A stretch of 59,099 nucleotides of DNA, taken from assembly GCA_027067385.1 (NCBI GenBank), contig JAMOVV010000028.1, positions 1-59,099 on the forward strand, read 5' to 3'. The stretch comes from Desulfarculaceae bacterium (GTDB taxonomy: Bacteria > Desulfobacterota > Desulfarculia > Desulfarculales > Desulfarculaceae). The notes under the pieces were generated by a model. The model ran no database searches. It was not told the DNA's origin and worked only from the letters and a program-made list of their open reading frames with translations. The translations under genes and the position numbers were made by a program. Of the stretch, positions 32,569-42,335 are shown piece by piece (position 1 is the first letter of the stretch; each line of letters begins with the position of its first letter).

Positions 32569-33530
32569 TCAGCGCAGCAGAAGCCCTGAAGGATTTTAAA
32601 AAGATAACCCCCAAGAAGATACCCGAGGTGGAGATGTTCGCCCAGGGACATCGCGCCTGTCAGGGATGCGCCGAGGTGCTGGCCCTGCGGCTGGCGGCCA
32701 AGGCGGTGGGCGACAAGCTCATAGCCGTCAGCGCCACCGGCTGCATGGAGATCATCTCCTCGCCGTATCCCCAGACCGCCTGGCTCTCGCCTTGGATTCA
32801 CGTGGCCTTTGAGAACGCGGCCGCGGTGGCCTCCGGCATTGAAGCCGGCCGCAAGGCGCTGATCCGCAAGGGCCGCATCCAAGACGACGGCGCCAAGGTG
32901 GTGGCCTTTGCCGGCGACGGCGCTACCCTGGACATCGGCATGCAGGCCCTATCGGGCGCCATGGAGCGCGGCCACGACTTCACCTACATCTGCCTGGACA
33001 ACGAGGCCTACATGAACACCGGCATCCAGCGGTCCTCGGCCACCCCCTACGGGGCCATGACCACCACCAGCCCTCCGGGCAAGCTCTCCAAGGGCCAGGT
33101 GACCTGGAAGAAGAACATGCCGGCCATCGCCGCGGCCCACAACATACCCTACGTGGCCACCGCCTCCCCGGCCTACCACATCGACCTGATGAACAAGGTG
33201 AAGAAGGCGGTCACGGTGCCCGGCCCGGCCTACGTACACATCTTCAGCCCCTGCCCCACCGGCTGGCGTTGCCCGCCGGAGATGGCCATCGAGACGGCGC
33301 GCAAGATCGTCAAGGCGCGCATGTTCCCGCTCTACGAGGTGATCGACGGACGCTACGTGCTGAGCCGTGACATCAAGAAGCCTATACCAGTGGCCGACTA
33401 CCTGGCCACCCAGCGCCGCTTCCGCCACCTCAAGGAAGAGGATATCGCCTATATCCAAAGCCGGGTGGACGCCGACTGGGACCGCCTCATGGCCCTTATC
33501 AAGGCCACCAACCCCGAGGAGGAGGCCTAG
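32565..33530 (+). CDS. porB: 2-oxoacid:ferredoxin oxidoreductase, beta subunit
   Basis: 321 residues from the ATG at 32565 that overlaps the alpha stop (ATGA). The thiamine-diphosphate motif is visible as VAFAGDGATLDIG...LDNEAYMNTGIQRS, and cluster cysteines lie in GHRACQGCAEV, ATGCMEI and SPCPTGWRCPP. It binds thiamine diphosphate and a 4Fe-4S cluster. The operon ends at a strong terminator shortly after this gene. Confidence 0.93.
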   Translation: MISAAEALKDFKKITPKKIPEVEMFAQGHRACQGCAEVLALRLAAKAVGDKLIAVSATGCMEIISSPYPQTAWLSPWIHVAFENAAAVASGIEAGRKALIRKGRIQDDGAKVVAFAGDGATLDIGMQALSGAMERGHDFTYICLDNEAYMNTGIQRSSATPYGAMTTTSPPGKLSKGQVTWKKNMPAIAAAHNIPYVATASPAYHIDLMNKVKKAVTVPGPAYVHIFSPCPTGWRCPPEMAIETARKIVKARMFPLYEVIDGRYVLSRDIKKPIPVADYLATQRRFRHLKEEDIAYIQSRVDADWDRLMALIKATNPEEEA

Positions 33531-33562
33531 ACCCAAGGCCGGCGCTAAAGCGCTACAACCCC

Positions 33563-33600
33563 AGGCGGGCCGCCTTGCCCATGGGCGGCCCGCCTTTTTT
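33563..33600 (+). terminator. Terminator of the por operon
   Basis: An 11-bp perfect GC stem (GGCGGGCCGCC at 33564-33574 with 33584-33594), a 9-nt loop and six Ts, 33 bp after the porB stop. Confidence 0.92.
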
Positions 33601-33757
33601 GGGCCCAAACGCGGGGCGGTTTTTTATTTCACGGTTTGACTAGGGCTTTTTTCACAGGATAACATGAATCATTACATGGCCCTTGGCTCCGGGCGTCCGG
33701 GACCAAGCGCTCCAAGCCAATCCGGCGCCTTACCAAACATGCAACATGGGGGTGGCA

Positions 33758-34918
33758 ATGGACCAGCAAAACACGCAAGACGTGGTAACCACGCAACACC
33801 TGTTTGCAATTCGTATGAATTGGCTGAAGTGGTTGATGCGTCCCATCCGGGCCATCTGGCGGTTCATCGTTTTTTTGGCCCGGTATTTCTGGAGCATCTG
33901 TGTCATCGCCTGGCAGGGCATGAAGCAGGCCTGGAGTCTCAATTACTGCCTCATGGGGGCCCTGGGAGGGGCCGCCGCCACCTTGCTCATCATGCTGGGC
34001 GGCTACCTGGCGGCCATCACCCACATATACACCTTCAACCTCATCGGCAACATCCTGGCCGTGCTGCCCATTGCCTGGACCTTTGGCGAGATCAGCGCCA
34101 TGATCAAGCACAAGCAGGAAACCGGCCAGGACCCCAGCCTCAAAGAACACCAGTTCGGCAACGGTATCCGGGTGCTGAAGTACATCATTATATACGTGGT
34201 GGTGTTGGTGGTCCTGGGCGGGGTGCAGATTCTGCTGGACCTGGCCGGCCTCATCCCCGGGGTAGGGGCCTCGGCCGCGGGCATCGTGCTGTTGCCCAAC
34301 GTGATCAGCTCGATGATCATGATCCTCACCTTGATCCTGCTCTATTACGCCCTCTTGGTGCTGCCGGCCCACCTGCTGTACTTCGAGGCCGACGACATTG
34401 AAATCCCCCTACCGCCGATGATGAAAAAGGCCAAGGCCGAACCAGACGCCGAGGGCGAGGAAGAAACCGAGACCCCGGAAGACGCCCCGGAGGTAAAACC
34501 GGCCGGCGCCTACAAGCGCATGCTGCAGGCCCACCTGGAGGTGACCAGGTCCTACTTCACCATACTGCGTAGCGACACCAAGTGGTTGCGCTACATCCTG
34601 ATCCTCATCCCGGTGTGCGTCCTGGGCCTGATCATCTCCATCCCGCTGCTGCTCCTGGTGGGCAGCGCCCTGGGGCTATCCCTGTGCATCGGCCTGAACG
34701 TGGGGGTGAGGGCCATCACCCTGCTGGACCCGCTGAGCCTGGTGCTGCCGGGGGGCAATCCTTTTATCCTCCTGGCCTTTGGCGCGCCGCTGTCCATGAA
34801 GATCGGCGGCTTTTTCTTCACCCTGTCGCTGGCCCCGATCCTGGGGGCGGCCTACAGCCTGTTCTGGTCCAACGCGGCCAACTCCTTCTACCTGCTCTAC
34901 CAGGAAAAGCGCGACTAA
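33758..34918 (+). CDS. Multi-pass membrane protein of unknown function
   Basis: 386 residues from ATG 33758, which has GGGGGT a few bases upstream; in-frame starts at 33746 and 33683 are possible. About six to eight hydrophobic segments are visible (for example near residues 60-100, 135-160, 175-210, 285-320 and 345-370), with a charged, Glu-rich cytoplasmic stretch between (EPDAEGEEETETPED, about residue 230). The repeated layout of membrane blocks around a soluble insert recalls DUF4013-like or YesL-like membrane proteins, but I do not recognise a family. It sits alone between two terminators. Confidence 0.7.
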   Translation: MDQQNTQDVVTTQHLFAIRMNWLKWLMRPIRAIWRFIVFLARYFWSICVIAWQGMKQAWSLNYCLMGALGGAAATLLIMLGGYLAAITHIYTFNLIGNILAVLPIAWTFGEISAMIKHKQETGQDPSLKEHQFGNGIRVLKYIIIYVVVLVVLGGVQILLDLAGLIPGVGASAAGIVLLPNVISSMIMILTLILLYYALLVLPAHLLYFEADDIEIPLPPMMKKAKAEPDAEGEEETETPEDAPEVKPAGAYKRMLQAHLEVTRSYFTILRSDTKWLRYILILIPVCVLGLIISIPLLLLVGSALGLSLCIGLNVGVRAITLLDPLSLVLPGGNPFILLAFGAPLSMKIGGFFFTLSLAPILGAAYSLFWSNAANSFYLLYQEKRD

Positions 34919-34945
34919 GCCTGCGTACCGAGAGGCCCGCAACCG

Positions 34946-34972
34946 GCCCCCGCCCTTTGGGCGGGGGCTTTA
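34946..34972. terminator. GC-rich terminator between convergent genes
   Basis: GCCCCCGCCC and GGGCGGGGGC form a perfect 10-bp stem with a 3-nt loop between the membrane-protein gene and the oppositely oriented radical SAM gene. The trailing T-run is short on either strand, so it may serve both directions weakly. Confidence 0.6.
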
Positions 34973-34983
34973 CGGTGGTGACG

Positions 34984-35943
34984 CTAAAGCTTGAACCCCG
35001 GCACGTACTCGCCGCCGGCCGCGGCCAGCGACTGCACGTAGCCGCGGGTGATGCCCGCCTTGAGCAGGGCCTCCTGGGCCTCCTGGTACTCGTGGGCCAG
35101 GAGCCGGCGTTCGATGCCCGGGGTGCTCTCGGCCTTGTACATGGGGGTGTACTGGGCCATGAGGCTCACGCAGAGATCGGGTCCGCCCAGGCGGCGCAGG
35201 GTCTGCAGCACCTCCGGGGTGCCCGAGAGACCGTGGGGCAGCACCAGGTGCCGCACCAGCACCCCGCGCACCGCCACCTCGTCGCTGTCGAGCTGCAACG
35301 GCCCCACCTGGGCGAACATCTCGGCGTGGGCCGCGGTGCAGTGCTCCACGTAGTTGGGGGCGTCGGACAGGCGGGCGGCGGCGGCGTTGTCGGCGTACTT
35401 GAAGTCGGGCATGTAGATATCGATGAGTCCGGCCAGGCGCCGGATGGTGGCGGCGCGTTCATAGCCCGAGGTGTTGTAGACCACCGGCAGAGTGAGCCCG
35501 TGTTCCCGGGCGATGGCCAGGGCCTCCAGGATGACCACCAGGTGGGGGGTGGGGGTGACCAGGTTGATGTTGTGCGCCCCGGCCAGTTGCAGCTCCAGGT
35601 AGACCGCGGCCAGGTCGTCGGCGTCCATCTCCCGGCCCCAGCCCTCCTGGCTGATGGTGAAGTTTTGGCAAAAGCGGCAGGCCAGGGTGCAGCCGGCGAA
35701 AAATATGGTGCCCGAGCCGCGGCGGCCGCTGATGGGCGGTTCCTCGCCGTGGTGCAGTTGGGCGATGTTCACCGGTGCGGCCAGGCCGACCCGGCAGTGG
35801 CCGCGCTGGCCCTGCAGGCGATTGACCCGGCAGCCGCGGGGGCACAGCACGCAGGCCTTGAGCCAGCGTTTTAATCGCGCCGCCGCCTTGCGGTAACGCC
35901 GCGGTTCCGGTATATGGTTGGCTTCGCTGTTCATGCCCGCCAT
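34984..35943 (-). CDS. Radical SAM protein related to pyruvate formate-lyase activating enzymes (COG1313 type)
   Basis: About 319 residues from ATG 35943 (ATG 35934 is equally possible; neither has a strong ribosome-binding site). An N-terminal cysteine group CVLCPRGCRVNR and GHCRVG precedes the radical SAM motif CTLACRFCQN (CxxxCxxC binding the 4Fe-4S cluster), with GTIFFAGC before it. The TIM-barrel blocks NINLVTPTPHLV, VVYNTSGYE and DIYMPDFKYAD follow. Members of this 'putative PflA' group generate a 5'-deoxyadenosyl radical, but substrates are mostly unknown. It is convergent with the GH57 operon's upstream side. Confidence 0.88.
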   Translation of the reverse strand: MAGMNSEANHIPEPRRYRKAAARLKRWLKACVLCPRGCRVNRLQGQRGHCRVGLAAPVNIAQLHHGEEPPISGRRGSGTIFFAGCTLACRFCQNFTISQEGWGREMDADDLAAVYLELQLAGAHNINLVTPTPHLVVILEALAIAREHGLTLPVVYNTSGYERAATIRRLAGLIDIYMPDFKYADNAAAARLSDAPNYVEHCTAAHAEMFAQVGPLQLDSDEVAVRGVLVRHLVLPHGLSGTPEVLQTLRRLGGPDLCVSLMAQYTPMYKAESTPGIERRLLAHEYQEAQEALLKAGITRGYVQSLAAAGGEYVPGFKL

Positions 35944-36088
35944 GTTATCTTTTGACCCGCCGGGCGGCAAGGCCCCTGGCGGGGTCCCGGGGCCGTGGTG
36001 TAGGATTAAACTAGCCGGACGGCCTCCCGCGCCTGGGTGTATCCGGTCCGATTTCTTGCCAAAAACCTCCTACGAGGCAAAACAACTC

Positions 36089-37795
36089 ATGGGTAAAACC
36101 ATCGGCAGCTTCACCTTTGTGCTGCACAGCCACCTTCCCTATGTCCTGAGCCACGGCCAGTGGCCCCACGGCACCGACTGGCTGCACGAGGCGGCCCTGG
36201 GATGCTACCTCCCCCTGGTGCGGACCCTGCGCTCCCTGGCCGCCGCCGGCCGCGCCCCCCAGGTGACCCTGGGGGTCACCCCGGTCTTGGCCGAGCAACT
36301 GGCCGACCCGGACTTTAGGAGCGAGTTCACCGACTACCTGGACCAGCGCATCACCAGTGCTGGCCGCGACCTCCGCGAGTTCCAGCGCCAGGGCCGGCCT
36401 CGCATGGCCGAGCTGGCCGCCAGGTGGCGCGATACCTACCAGGACCTGGGCGCCTTTTTCCACGACGAGCTGCGCGGCGATATCCTGGGGGCCCTGCGCG
36501 AGCTAAGCGCCCAGGGCCAGATAGAGCTCATCACCTGCGGGGCCACCCACGGCTACTTCCCCTTGCTGTCCACCGACGCCTCCATCCGCCTGCAGGTGGC
36601 CCAGGCCATAAAGACCCACCAGCACCACTTTGGCCTCAAGCCCCAGGGCATCTGGCTGCCCGAGTGCGCCTACCGGCCGGCCTACCGCTGGAAACCGCCG
36701 GTGGGCGAGGGCCCGGAGCGGGACCGGGTGGGGGTGGAGGAGATTCTGGCCCAGTACGGCATCTCCTATTTCATCACCGACAGCCACATGCTCATGGGCG
36801 GCGAGGCCATCGGCACCTACCTGGACCGCTTCAAGGCCCTCGAGCGGCTGTGGGACCGCTCCCAGTCCGGCGCGGCCCCGGCCCCGGCCGCGTTGGACAA
36901 GTCCACCCTGGAGACCTACTGGGTCGGCTCGCGGCCGGACCAAGAAGAGGTGGCGGCCATCTTCACCCGCGACCCCGAGACCGCGCTCACCGTGTGGTCG
37001 GCCGAGGTAGGCTACCCCGGCGACGGCTGGTACCTGGACTTTCACAAGAAGCACTTCCCCGGCGGCCTCAAGTACTGGCGGGTGACCAAGGCCCAGAGCG
37101 ACCTGGGCGACAAGGAACCCTACCAACCCGAGATGGTGGAGGCCCGCCTGGACGAAAACGCCGACCACTTCGTCGGGGTGATCAAGAGCCGGCTGCGCCA
37201 CCACCTGGAGCGCACCGGCCAGGCCGGGCACCTCACCGCTCCCTTTGATACCGAGCTCTTCGGCCATTGGTGGTTCGAGGGCCCGCGCTTTTTGGAAAAG
37301 GTCCTCACCCTCTTGGCCGACGACCCCGAGGTGGAGCTGATGAGCTGCGGCCGGCGGCTGGCCGCCGATCCGCCGACCCAGGTGATCAGCCTGCCCGAGG
37401 GCTCCTGGGGCCAGGGCGGTTTTCATTGGATATGGCTCAACCAGGACACCGAGTGGACCTGGCCCCACGTGTACGAGTGCGAAGAGGCCATGTTCGAGCT
37501 CTTGGCCCTGCCGGATTGCCGGCGCGGGACCCTGGGGCGGGTGATCGACCAGGCCAGCCGCGAGCTGCTGCTGCTACAGGCCAGCGACTGGCAGTTTCTG
37601 ATCAGCACCTGGTCGGCCCGCGATTACGCCGAGATGCGCTTCAGCCAGCACCTGGCCGACTTCAGGCGCCTGGCCCGCCTGGCCCGCGACCTGGCCGGCG
37701 GCGGTCAGATGGGCCCGGGCGACGCCGCCTTCCTGGAGGCCTGCCAGGCCCGCGACCGGCTCTTCGCCGAGCCCGCCTTGGACCACTACAAGTAA
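36089..37795 (+). CDS. GH57 1,4-alpha-glucan branching enzyme
   Basis: 568 residues from ATG 36089. GH57 motifs appear in order: HSHLPYVLSHGQWPHG, TCGATHGYFPLL, GIWLPECAYRP with the likely nucleophile Glu192, and APFDTELFGHWWFEG with the likely acid/base Asp387, then a DUF1957 C-terminal helical domain (FHWIWLNQDTEWTW). This matches the GH57 branching-enzyme group (Thermococcus and Thermus types), which makes alpha-1,6 links in glycogen. It is the first of four closely packed genes (18-bp gap to the next). Confidence 0.9.
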   Translation: MGKTIGSFTFVLHSHLPYVLSHGQWPHGTDWLHEAALGCYLPLVRTLRSLAAAGRAPQVTLGVTPVLAEQLADPDFRSEFTDYLDQRITSAGRDLREFQRQGRPRMAELAARWRDTYQDLGAFFHDELRGDILGALRELSAQGQIELITCGATHGYFPLLSTDASIRLQVAQAIKTHQHHFGLKPQGIWLPECAYRPAYRWKPPVGEGPERDRVGVEEILAQYGISYFITDSHMLMGGEAIGTYLDRFKALERLWDRSQSGAAPAPAALDKSTLETYWVGSRPDQEEVAAIFTRDPETALTVWSAEVGYPGDGWYLDFHKKHFPGGLKYWRVTKAQSDLGDKEPYQPEMVEARLDENADHFVGVIKSRLRHHLERTGQAGHLTAPFDTELFGHWWFEGPRFLEKVLTLLADDPEVELMSCGRRLAADPPTQVISLPEGSWGQGGFHWIWLNQDTEWTWPHVYECEEAMFELLALPDCRRGTLGRVIDQASRELLLLQASDWQFLISTWSARDYAEMRFSQHLADFRRLARLARDLAGGGQMGPGDAAFLEACQARDRLFAEPALDHYK

Positions 37796-37813
37796 GCGCA
37801 CCGGGGACCGGCC

Positions 37814-40210
37814 ATGGCATACCACGTCTGCATCCACGGTCACTTCTACCAGCCGCCCCGCCAAAACCCCTGGCTGGAGCTGGTGGAGGTGCAGGACTCG
37901 GCCGCGCCCTTCCACGACTGGAACCAGCGGGTCACCGCCGAGTGCTACGCCCCCAACGCGGCGGCCCGCATCCTGGGGCCGCGGGGGGCCATCGAGTGCA
38001 TCGTCAACAACTATGAGCGCATCTCCTTCAACTTCGGCCCCACCCTCTTGCAGTGGCTGGAGCCCGAGGCCCCCCAGGTGCTCGAGGCCCTGCGCCGGGC
38101 CGACCGTCTGAGTATTGAGCGCCTGGGCCACGGCAACGCCATGGCCCAGGTCTACAACCACCTCATCATGCCCCTGGCCACCCGGCGCGACAAGCTCACC
38201 CAGGTCCGCTGGGGCCTGGCCGACTTTCAGCACCGCTTCGGCCGGCCGGCCGCCGGCATGTGGCTGGCCGAGACCGCGGTGGACATCGAGACCCTGGAGC
38301 TCATGGCCGGCGAGGGGACCGAGTTCGTGGTGCTCTCGCCGGAGCAGGCCCTGGCCGTGCGCGGCCCGGGCGAGACCGACTGGCGACCAGTGGAGGACGG
38401 CGGCATCAACACCGGCCGCCCCTACCGGGTGGACCTTCCCGGCGGTGGGACCATGGCGGTGTTTTTCTACCACGCCGAGCTGAGCCGCCAGGTGGCCTTC
38501 GGCGACCTGCTGGGCGACGGGGCCCGCTTTGCCCGCCGCATCCGTCAGGCCCTGGACCACGGCGACGGCCAGGACCGGCTGGTGAGCATCGCCACCGACG
38601 GCGAGAGCTACGGCCACCACCACCGCTTCGGCGAGATGGCCCTGGCCTTTGCCCTGGCCAAGCTAGAGCAAGACCCCGAGGTGAACATCACCAACTTCGC
38701 CGCCTTCCTGGCCGATCATCCGCCGGCGTTCTCGGTGCGGATCAAGGAAAACTCATCCTGGTCCTGCCCCCACGGGGTGGAGCGCTGGCGCAGCGACTGC
38801 GGCTGCGCCCTGGACCCCGGCTCGGGCTGGAGCCAGGCCTGGCGCACCCCGCTGCGCCAAGGGATCGACCGCCTGGGCGAACGCCTGGCTGGACAGTTCG
38901 AGTCCCTGGGCGGCGACCTGCTGGCCGACCCCTGGGCCGCCCGCGACGACTACGTCGGCCTGCTGCTGGACCCCTCGCCCCGGGCCCGGGACGAATTTTT
39001 GCAGCGCCACGCCCGCCGCCCCCTGCAGCGCCGGCAGGAGATACGCGTGTGGCAGCTCCTGGAGTGCCAGCGCTGGTCCCTGTACATGCAGACCTCCTGC
39101 GCCTGGTTCTTTGACGACATCAGCGGCATCGAGGCGGTGCAGAACCTGCGCTTCGCCGCCCGCGCCCTGCAACTGGCCGAGGAACTGGGGGCCGGACCCT
39201 GGCGCCGCGAGCTCATAGACACCCTGGCCCAGGCCAAGTCCAACCTCCCGCGCCAGGGCGACGGCGCAGCGGTGTGGCGGGCCCGGGTAGAGCCGGCCCA
39301 GTTGGGGCTGTCGCGGGTGGCGGCCCACGCGGCCATCAGCGGGGTGATGCAGGAGAAGCCCCCGCCGCAGCGGCTGTACTGCTACCGCCTGGCCAGCCTG
39401 GGCCACGCCCGCCGCGAGAACCTGGGCCTGGAGCTGGCCTGGGGCCGGCTGGAGATCAGCCACCAGCGCATCGGCCAAGAGACCGTGCTGGACTACGCCG
39501 CCCTGCACGCCGGCGGCCACGACTTCGCGGCCTGGACCGCCCCGGCCCACGGCGAGCCGCTGGAGCCGGGTCCCGAGGCCCTGGAGCTCCTGAGGCGCCT
39601 GGACCCCCAGGCCCTCACCCGCCACCTGGACCAGCGCTACCACGGCCGGCGCTACCGCCTGGGCGATCTTTTCTTAGACGGCCGCCGCCGGCTGGCCCGC
39701 CAGGTGCTCTCGCGCACTCTGGCCGAACACGCGGCCACCGCCCGGCACATCTTTGAATCCAACCGCGAGCTGATGCGCTTCTTGGTCTCCATCAACGTGC
39801 CCCTGCCCCGGGTCTACGCCGCCCTGGCCGAGGCCATCATCAGCGAGGACCTCATCGCGGCCCTGGGCCGGGGCGCGGCCGGTCCCCCGCCCCAGCGCCT
39901 GGGCGAGCTGGCCATGGAGGCCCGCGCCCTGGGGCTTAGCCTCTCGTCACCCGCCCTGGTGCGGGCCATGGAGCAGACCCTGGCCCACGATCTGGGCCGT
40001 CTGGCCCGGGAGCCGTCCCAGGCCGCGGTGGCCGACCACGCCCTGGCCGTGTTGGACTTGGCCGAGGCCCTGGAGCTGGACCTCAACCTGTGGGAGCCCC
40101 AGAACCTCTACCAAACCCTGGCCGCCGAGACCCGGAACCTACCGCCGGCGGCGCTGGCCCTGGGCCGCCGCCTCAACTTCGCGATTGCGCCCACCGACGA
40201 GGAAGGGTAA
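37814..40210 (+). CDS. GH57-family glycoside hydrolase with DUF3536 domain
   Basis: 798 residues. The start HGHFYQPPRQNPW is the GH57 first motif of the DUF3536 subfamily. GMWLAETAVD holds the expected nucleophile Glu, and SIATDGESYGHHHRFGE holds the expected Asp. Residues from about 320 form the DUF3536 region (KENSSWSCPHGVERW...). Members of this subfamily are annotated as alpha-amylase or alpha-mannosidase-like, but activity is rarely tested. It is encoded in the middle of a glucan operon, so alpha-glucan is the likely substrate. The ATG follows a GG-rich site; 9 bp separate it from the next gene. Confidence 0.88.
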   Translation: MAYHVCIHGHFYQPPRQNPWLELVEVQDSAAPFHDWNQRVTAECYAPNAAARILGPRGAIECIVNNYERISFNFGPTLLQWLEPEAPQVLEALRRADRLSIERLGHGNAMAQVYNHLIMPLATRRDKLTQVRWGLADFQHRFGRPAAGMWLAETAVDIETLELMAGEGTEFVVLSPEQALAVRGPGETDWRPVEDGGINTGRPYRVDLPGGGTMAVFFYHAELSRQVAFGDLLGDGARFARRIRQALDHGDGQDRLVSIATDGESYGHHHRFGEMALAFALAKLEQDPEVNITNFAAFLADHPPAFSVRIKENSSWSCPHGVERWRSDCGCALDPGSGWSQAWRTPLRQGIDRLGERLAGQFESLGGDLLADPWAARDDYVGLLLDPSPRARDEFLQRHARRPLQRRQEIRVWQLLECQRWSLYMQTSCAWFFDDISGIEAVQNLRFAARALQLAEELGAGPWRRELIDTLAQAKSNLPRQGDGAAVWRARVEPAQLGLSRVAAHAAISGVMQEKPPPQRLYCYRLASLGHARRENLGLELAWGRLEISHQRIGQETVLDYAALHAGGHDFAAWTAPAHGEPLEPGPEALELLRRLDPQALTRHLDQRYHGRRYRLGDLFLDGRRRLARQVLSRTLAEHAATARHIFESNRELMRFLVSINVPLPRVYAALAEAIISEDLIAALGRGAAGPPPQRLGELAMEARALGLSLSSPALVRAMEQTLAHDLGRLAREPSQAAVADHALAVLDLAEALELDLNLWEPQNLYQTLAAETRNLPPAALALGRRLNFAIAPTDEEG

Positions 40211-40219
40211 GCCATCGTC

Positions 40220-42325
40220 ATGGACAAGATGACCCTGCTCATGGTCCTGCACAGCCACCAACCGGTGGGCAACTTCGACCACGTGCTGGCCCACGCGGTG
40301 GAGCGCTGCTACCGGCCGGTGCTCGAAATACTGGCCGAGTACCCCGAGTTTCGCTGCGGCCTGCACTTCACCGGCCCCCTGCTGAACTGGCTGGAAACCA
40401 ACGACCCGGCCCTGCTGGAGCTGGTGGCCGGGCTCTGCGCCCGCGGCCAGGCCGAGATGCTCTCGGGCGGCTACTATGAACCGCTGCTGGCCTCCATCCC
40501 CGCCCGCGACGCCCTGGACCAACTAAAGCGCCAAGGCGACTACACCCGCGCCCGCTTCGGCCAGGAGCCAACCGGCTTCTGGCTGGCCGAGCGCATCTGG
40601 GAGCCGGCCCTGCCGGCCAAGCTGGCCCGGTCCGGGCTGGCCTACACCCTGGTGGACGACACCCACTTCTACTACGCCGGCCTGGGGCCTGACGACATGT
40701 TCGGCTACCGGCTCACCGAACGCGAAGGCCACCGCCTGGCCCTGTTCCCCACCCACAAAGAGCTGCGCTACGCTATCCCCTTCAAGGAGCCCCAGGAGAC
40801 CCTGGACTTCCTGCACCACACCCTGGAGCGCCGCGGCCCCTGCGCGGCCACCTATGGCGACGACACCGAGAAGTTCGGCCTGTGGCCCGGCACCTACCAG
40901 TGGGTGATTCAAAAGGGCTGGCTGCGCCGCTTCATCGAGGCGGTGCTGGCCGCCGGCGACTGGCTGGCCACCTCCGGCCCCGGCCGCTACCTGCAAGACC
41001 ACCCGCCCGGCGGCCGGGTCTACCCGCCCACCGCCTCCTACGAGGAGATGCTCACCTGGGCCCTGCCGGCCGAGGCATCCCTGGCCCTGGAGCGGCTCAT
41101 CAAGGACCTGGAGTCCGAGGGGCGCTACGAGTCGATGCGCCGGTTCCTGCGCGGCGGGCTGTGGGACAACTTCTTGGTCAAGTATCCCGAGTCCAACCTG
41201 ATGCACAAACGCATGCTGGCCGTGAGCGCCAAGGTCGCGGCCAGCGGCGACCCGGTGGCCCGCGACCACCTGCACCAGGCCCAGTGCAACTGCGCTTATT
41301 GGCACGGCCTCTTTGGCGGGCTCTACCTGGGGCACCTGCGCCACGCGGTGCACCAGCACCTCATCGCGGCCGAGACCCTGGTCGACCGCGCCGCCTGGGG
41401 AGAGCGCGGCTGGGCCGAGTGCAGCGTCACCGACCTGGACGCCGACGGCCGCGACGAGGTGATCATGGCCTGCCCAGAGCTGGACCTGGTGGTGCATCCC
41501 GGCTACGGCGGCAGCGTCAGTTGCCTCAACCACCGCCCCAGCGCCTTCAACCTGGGCAACACCCTCACCCGCCGCCGCGAGGCCTACCACGCCCATTTGC
41601 AAGACCAGGCCGAAGACGACCAGCCCCACGGCCAGCCGGCCTCTATTCACGACCAGGTGGTGTTCAAGGAAGACGACCTGGCCGACCACCTGGTCTACGA
41701 CTGGTACCGCCGGGCCGTCTTCCAGGACCACCTGCTGCGGCCGGAGGTCTCGTTGGCCGACTTTGCCGCCGGGCGTTACCAGGAGTGGGGCGACCTGGTG
41801 GACCAGCCCTTTGGCCTGCAAGACCACGGCGCGGCCGATGGTGCGGCCTGGTGCCGCCTGGCGCGCCCCGGCCGCCTCTGGGCCTCGGGCGGTCCCTGGC
41901 CGGTCAACTTGCGCAAGCGCTTGGAGCTGCGCGCCGACGGCCAGCTCACCTGCGCCTACCGCATCGACGTCCCCCAGGCCGACACCCCGCCCTTTGTCTT
42001 GGCCGTGGAGCTGAACCTCACCCTGCTGGCCTCCGCCGACCCCAAGCGGCGGCTGGAGACCCTGGCCGGCGAGTCCTTGAGCCTGGAGGAGCAGTGGGAC
42101 CTGCCGGCGCTGCGCGGCTTCCGGCTGGTCAACGACGACGACGGCTTCACGGCCACAGTGAGTATCGACCAGCCGGCCAGGCTGTGGGTGTTCGGGGTGC
42201 AGACGGTGAGCGCCTCGGAGTCCGGCCTGGAGCGCACCTACCAGGGCAGCTCCTTCACCTTCCTGCTGCCCGGCCCGGCCAGCGGCGGCCAGGGCCAGGT
42301 GACAATCACCATCACGGTGCAGTAG
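40220..42325 (+). CDS. GH57 alpha-amylase / 4-alpha-glucanotransferase
   Basis: 701 residues. The catalytic (beta/alpha)7 barrel contains LHSHQPVGNFD, GFWLAERIWEP with Glu124, and TYGDDTEKFGLWPGTY with Asp214/215, near-identical in spacing to Thermococcus litoralis 4-alpha-glucanotransferase (Glu123, Asp214 as I recall them). C-terminal DUF1925 and DUF1926 beta domains follow. It would cleave and transfer malto-oligosaccharide segments in glycogen metabolism, in the cytoplasm since no signal peptide is present. Third gene of the GH57 operon. Confidence 0.9.
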   Translation: MDKMTLLMVLHSHQPVGNFDHVLAHAVERCYRPVLEILAEYPEFRCGLHFTGPLLNWLETNDPALLELVAGLCARGQAEMLSGGYYEPLLASIPARDALDQLKRQGDYTRARFGQEPTGFWLAERIWEPALPAKLARSGLAYTLVDDTHFYYAGLGPDDMFGYRLTEREGHRLALFPTHKELRYAIPFKEPQETLDFLHHTLERRGPCAATYGDDTEKFGLWPGTYQWVIQKGWLRRFIEAVLAAGDWLATSGPGRYLQDHPPGGRVYPPTASYEEMLTWALPAEASLALERLIKDLESEGRYESMRRFLRGGLWDNFLVKYPESNLMHKRMLAVSAKVAASGDPVARDHLHQAQCNCAYWHGLFGGLYLGHLRHAVHQHLIAAETLVDRAAWGERGWAECSVTDLDADGRDEVIMACPELDLVVHPGYGGSVSCLNHRPSAFNLGNTLTRRREAYHAHLQDQAEDDQPHGQPASIHDQVVFKEDDLADHLVYDWYRRAVFQDHLLRPEVSLADFAAGRYQEWGDLVDQPFGLQDHGAADGAAWCRLARPGRLWASGGPWPVNLRKRLELRADGQLTCAYRIDVPQADTPPFVLAVELNLTLLASADPKRRLETLAGESLSLEEQWDLPALRGFRLVNDDDGFTATVSIDQPARLWVFGVQTVSASESGLERTYQGSSFTFLLPGPASGGQGQVTITITVQ

Positions 42326-42335
42326 CCTGTAGGGC

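Noticed and set aside
34582-35874. 430-residue forward frame across the membrane-protein gene and the radical SAM gene
   Set aside because: It spans two genes on opposite strands, contains the intergenic terminator, and has no motif; it is a GC-driven shadow.
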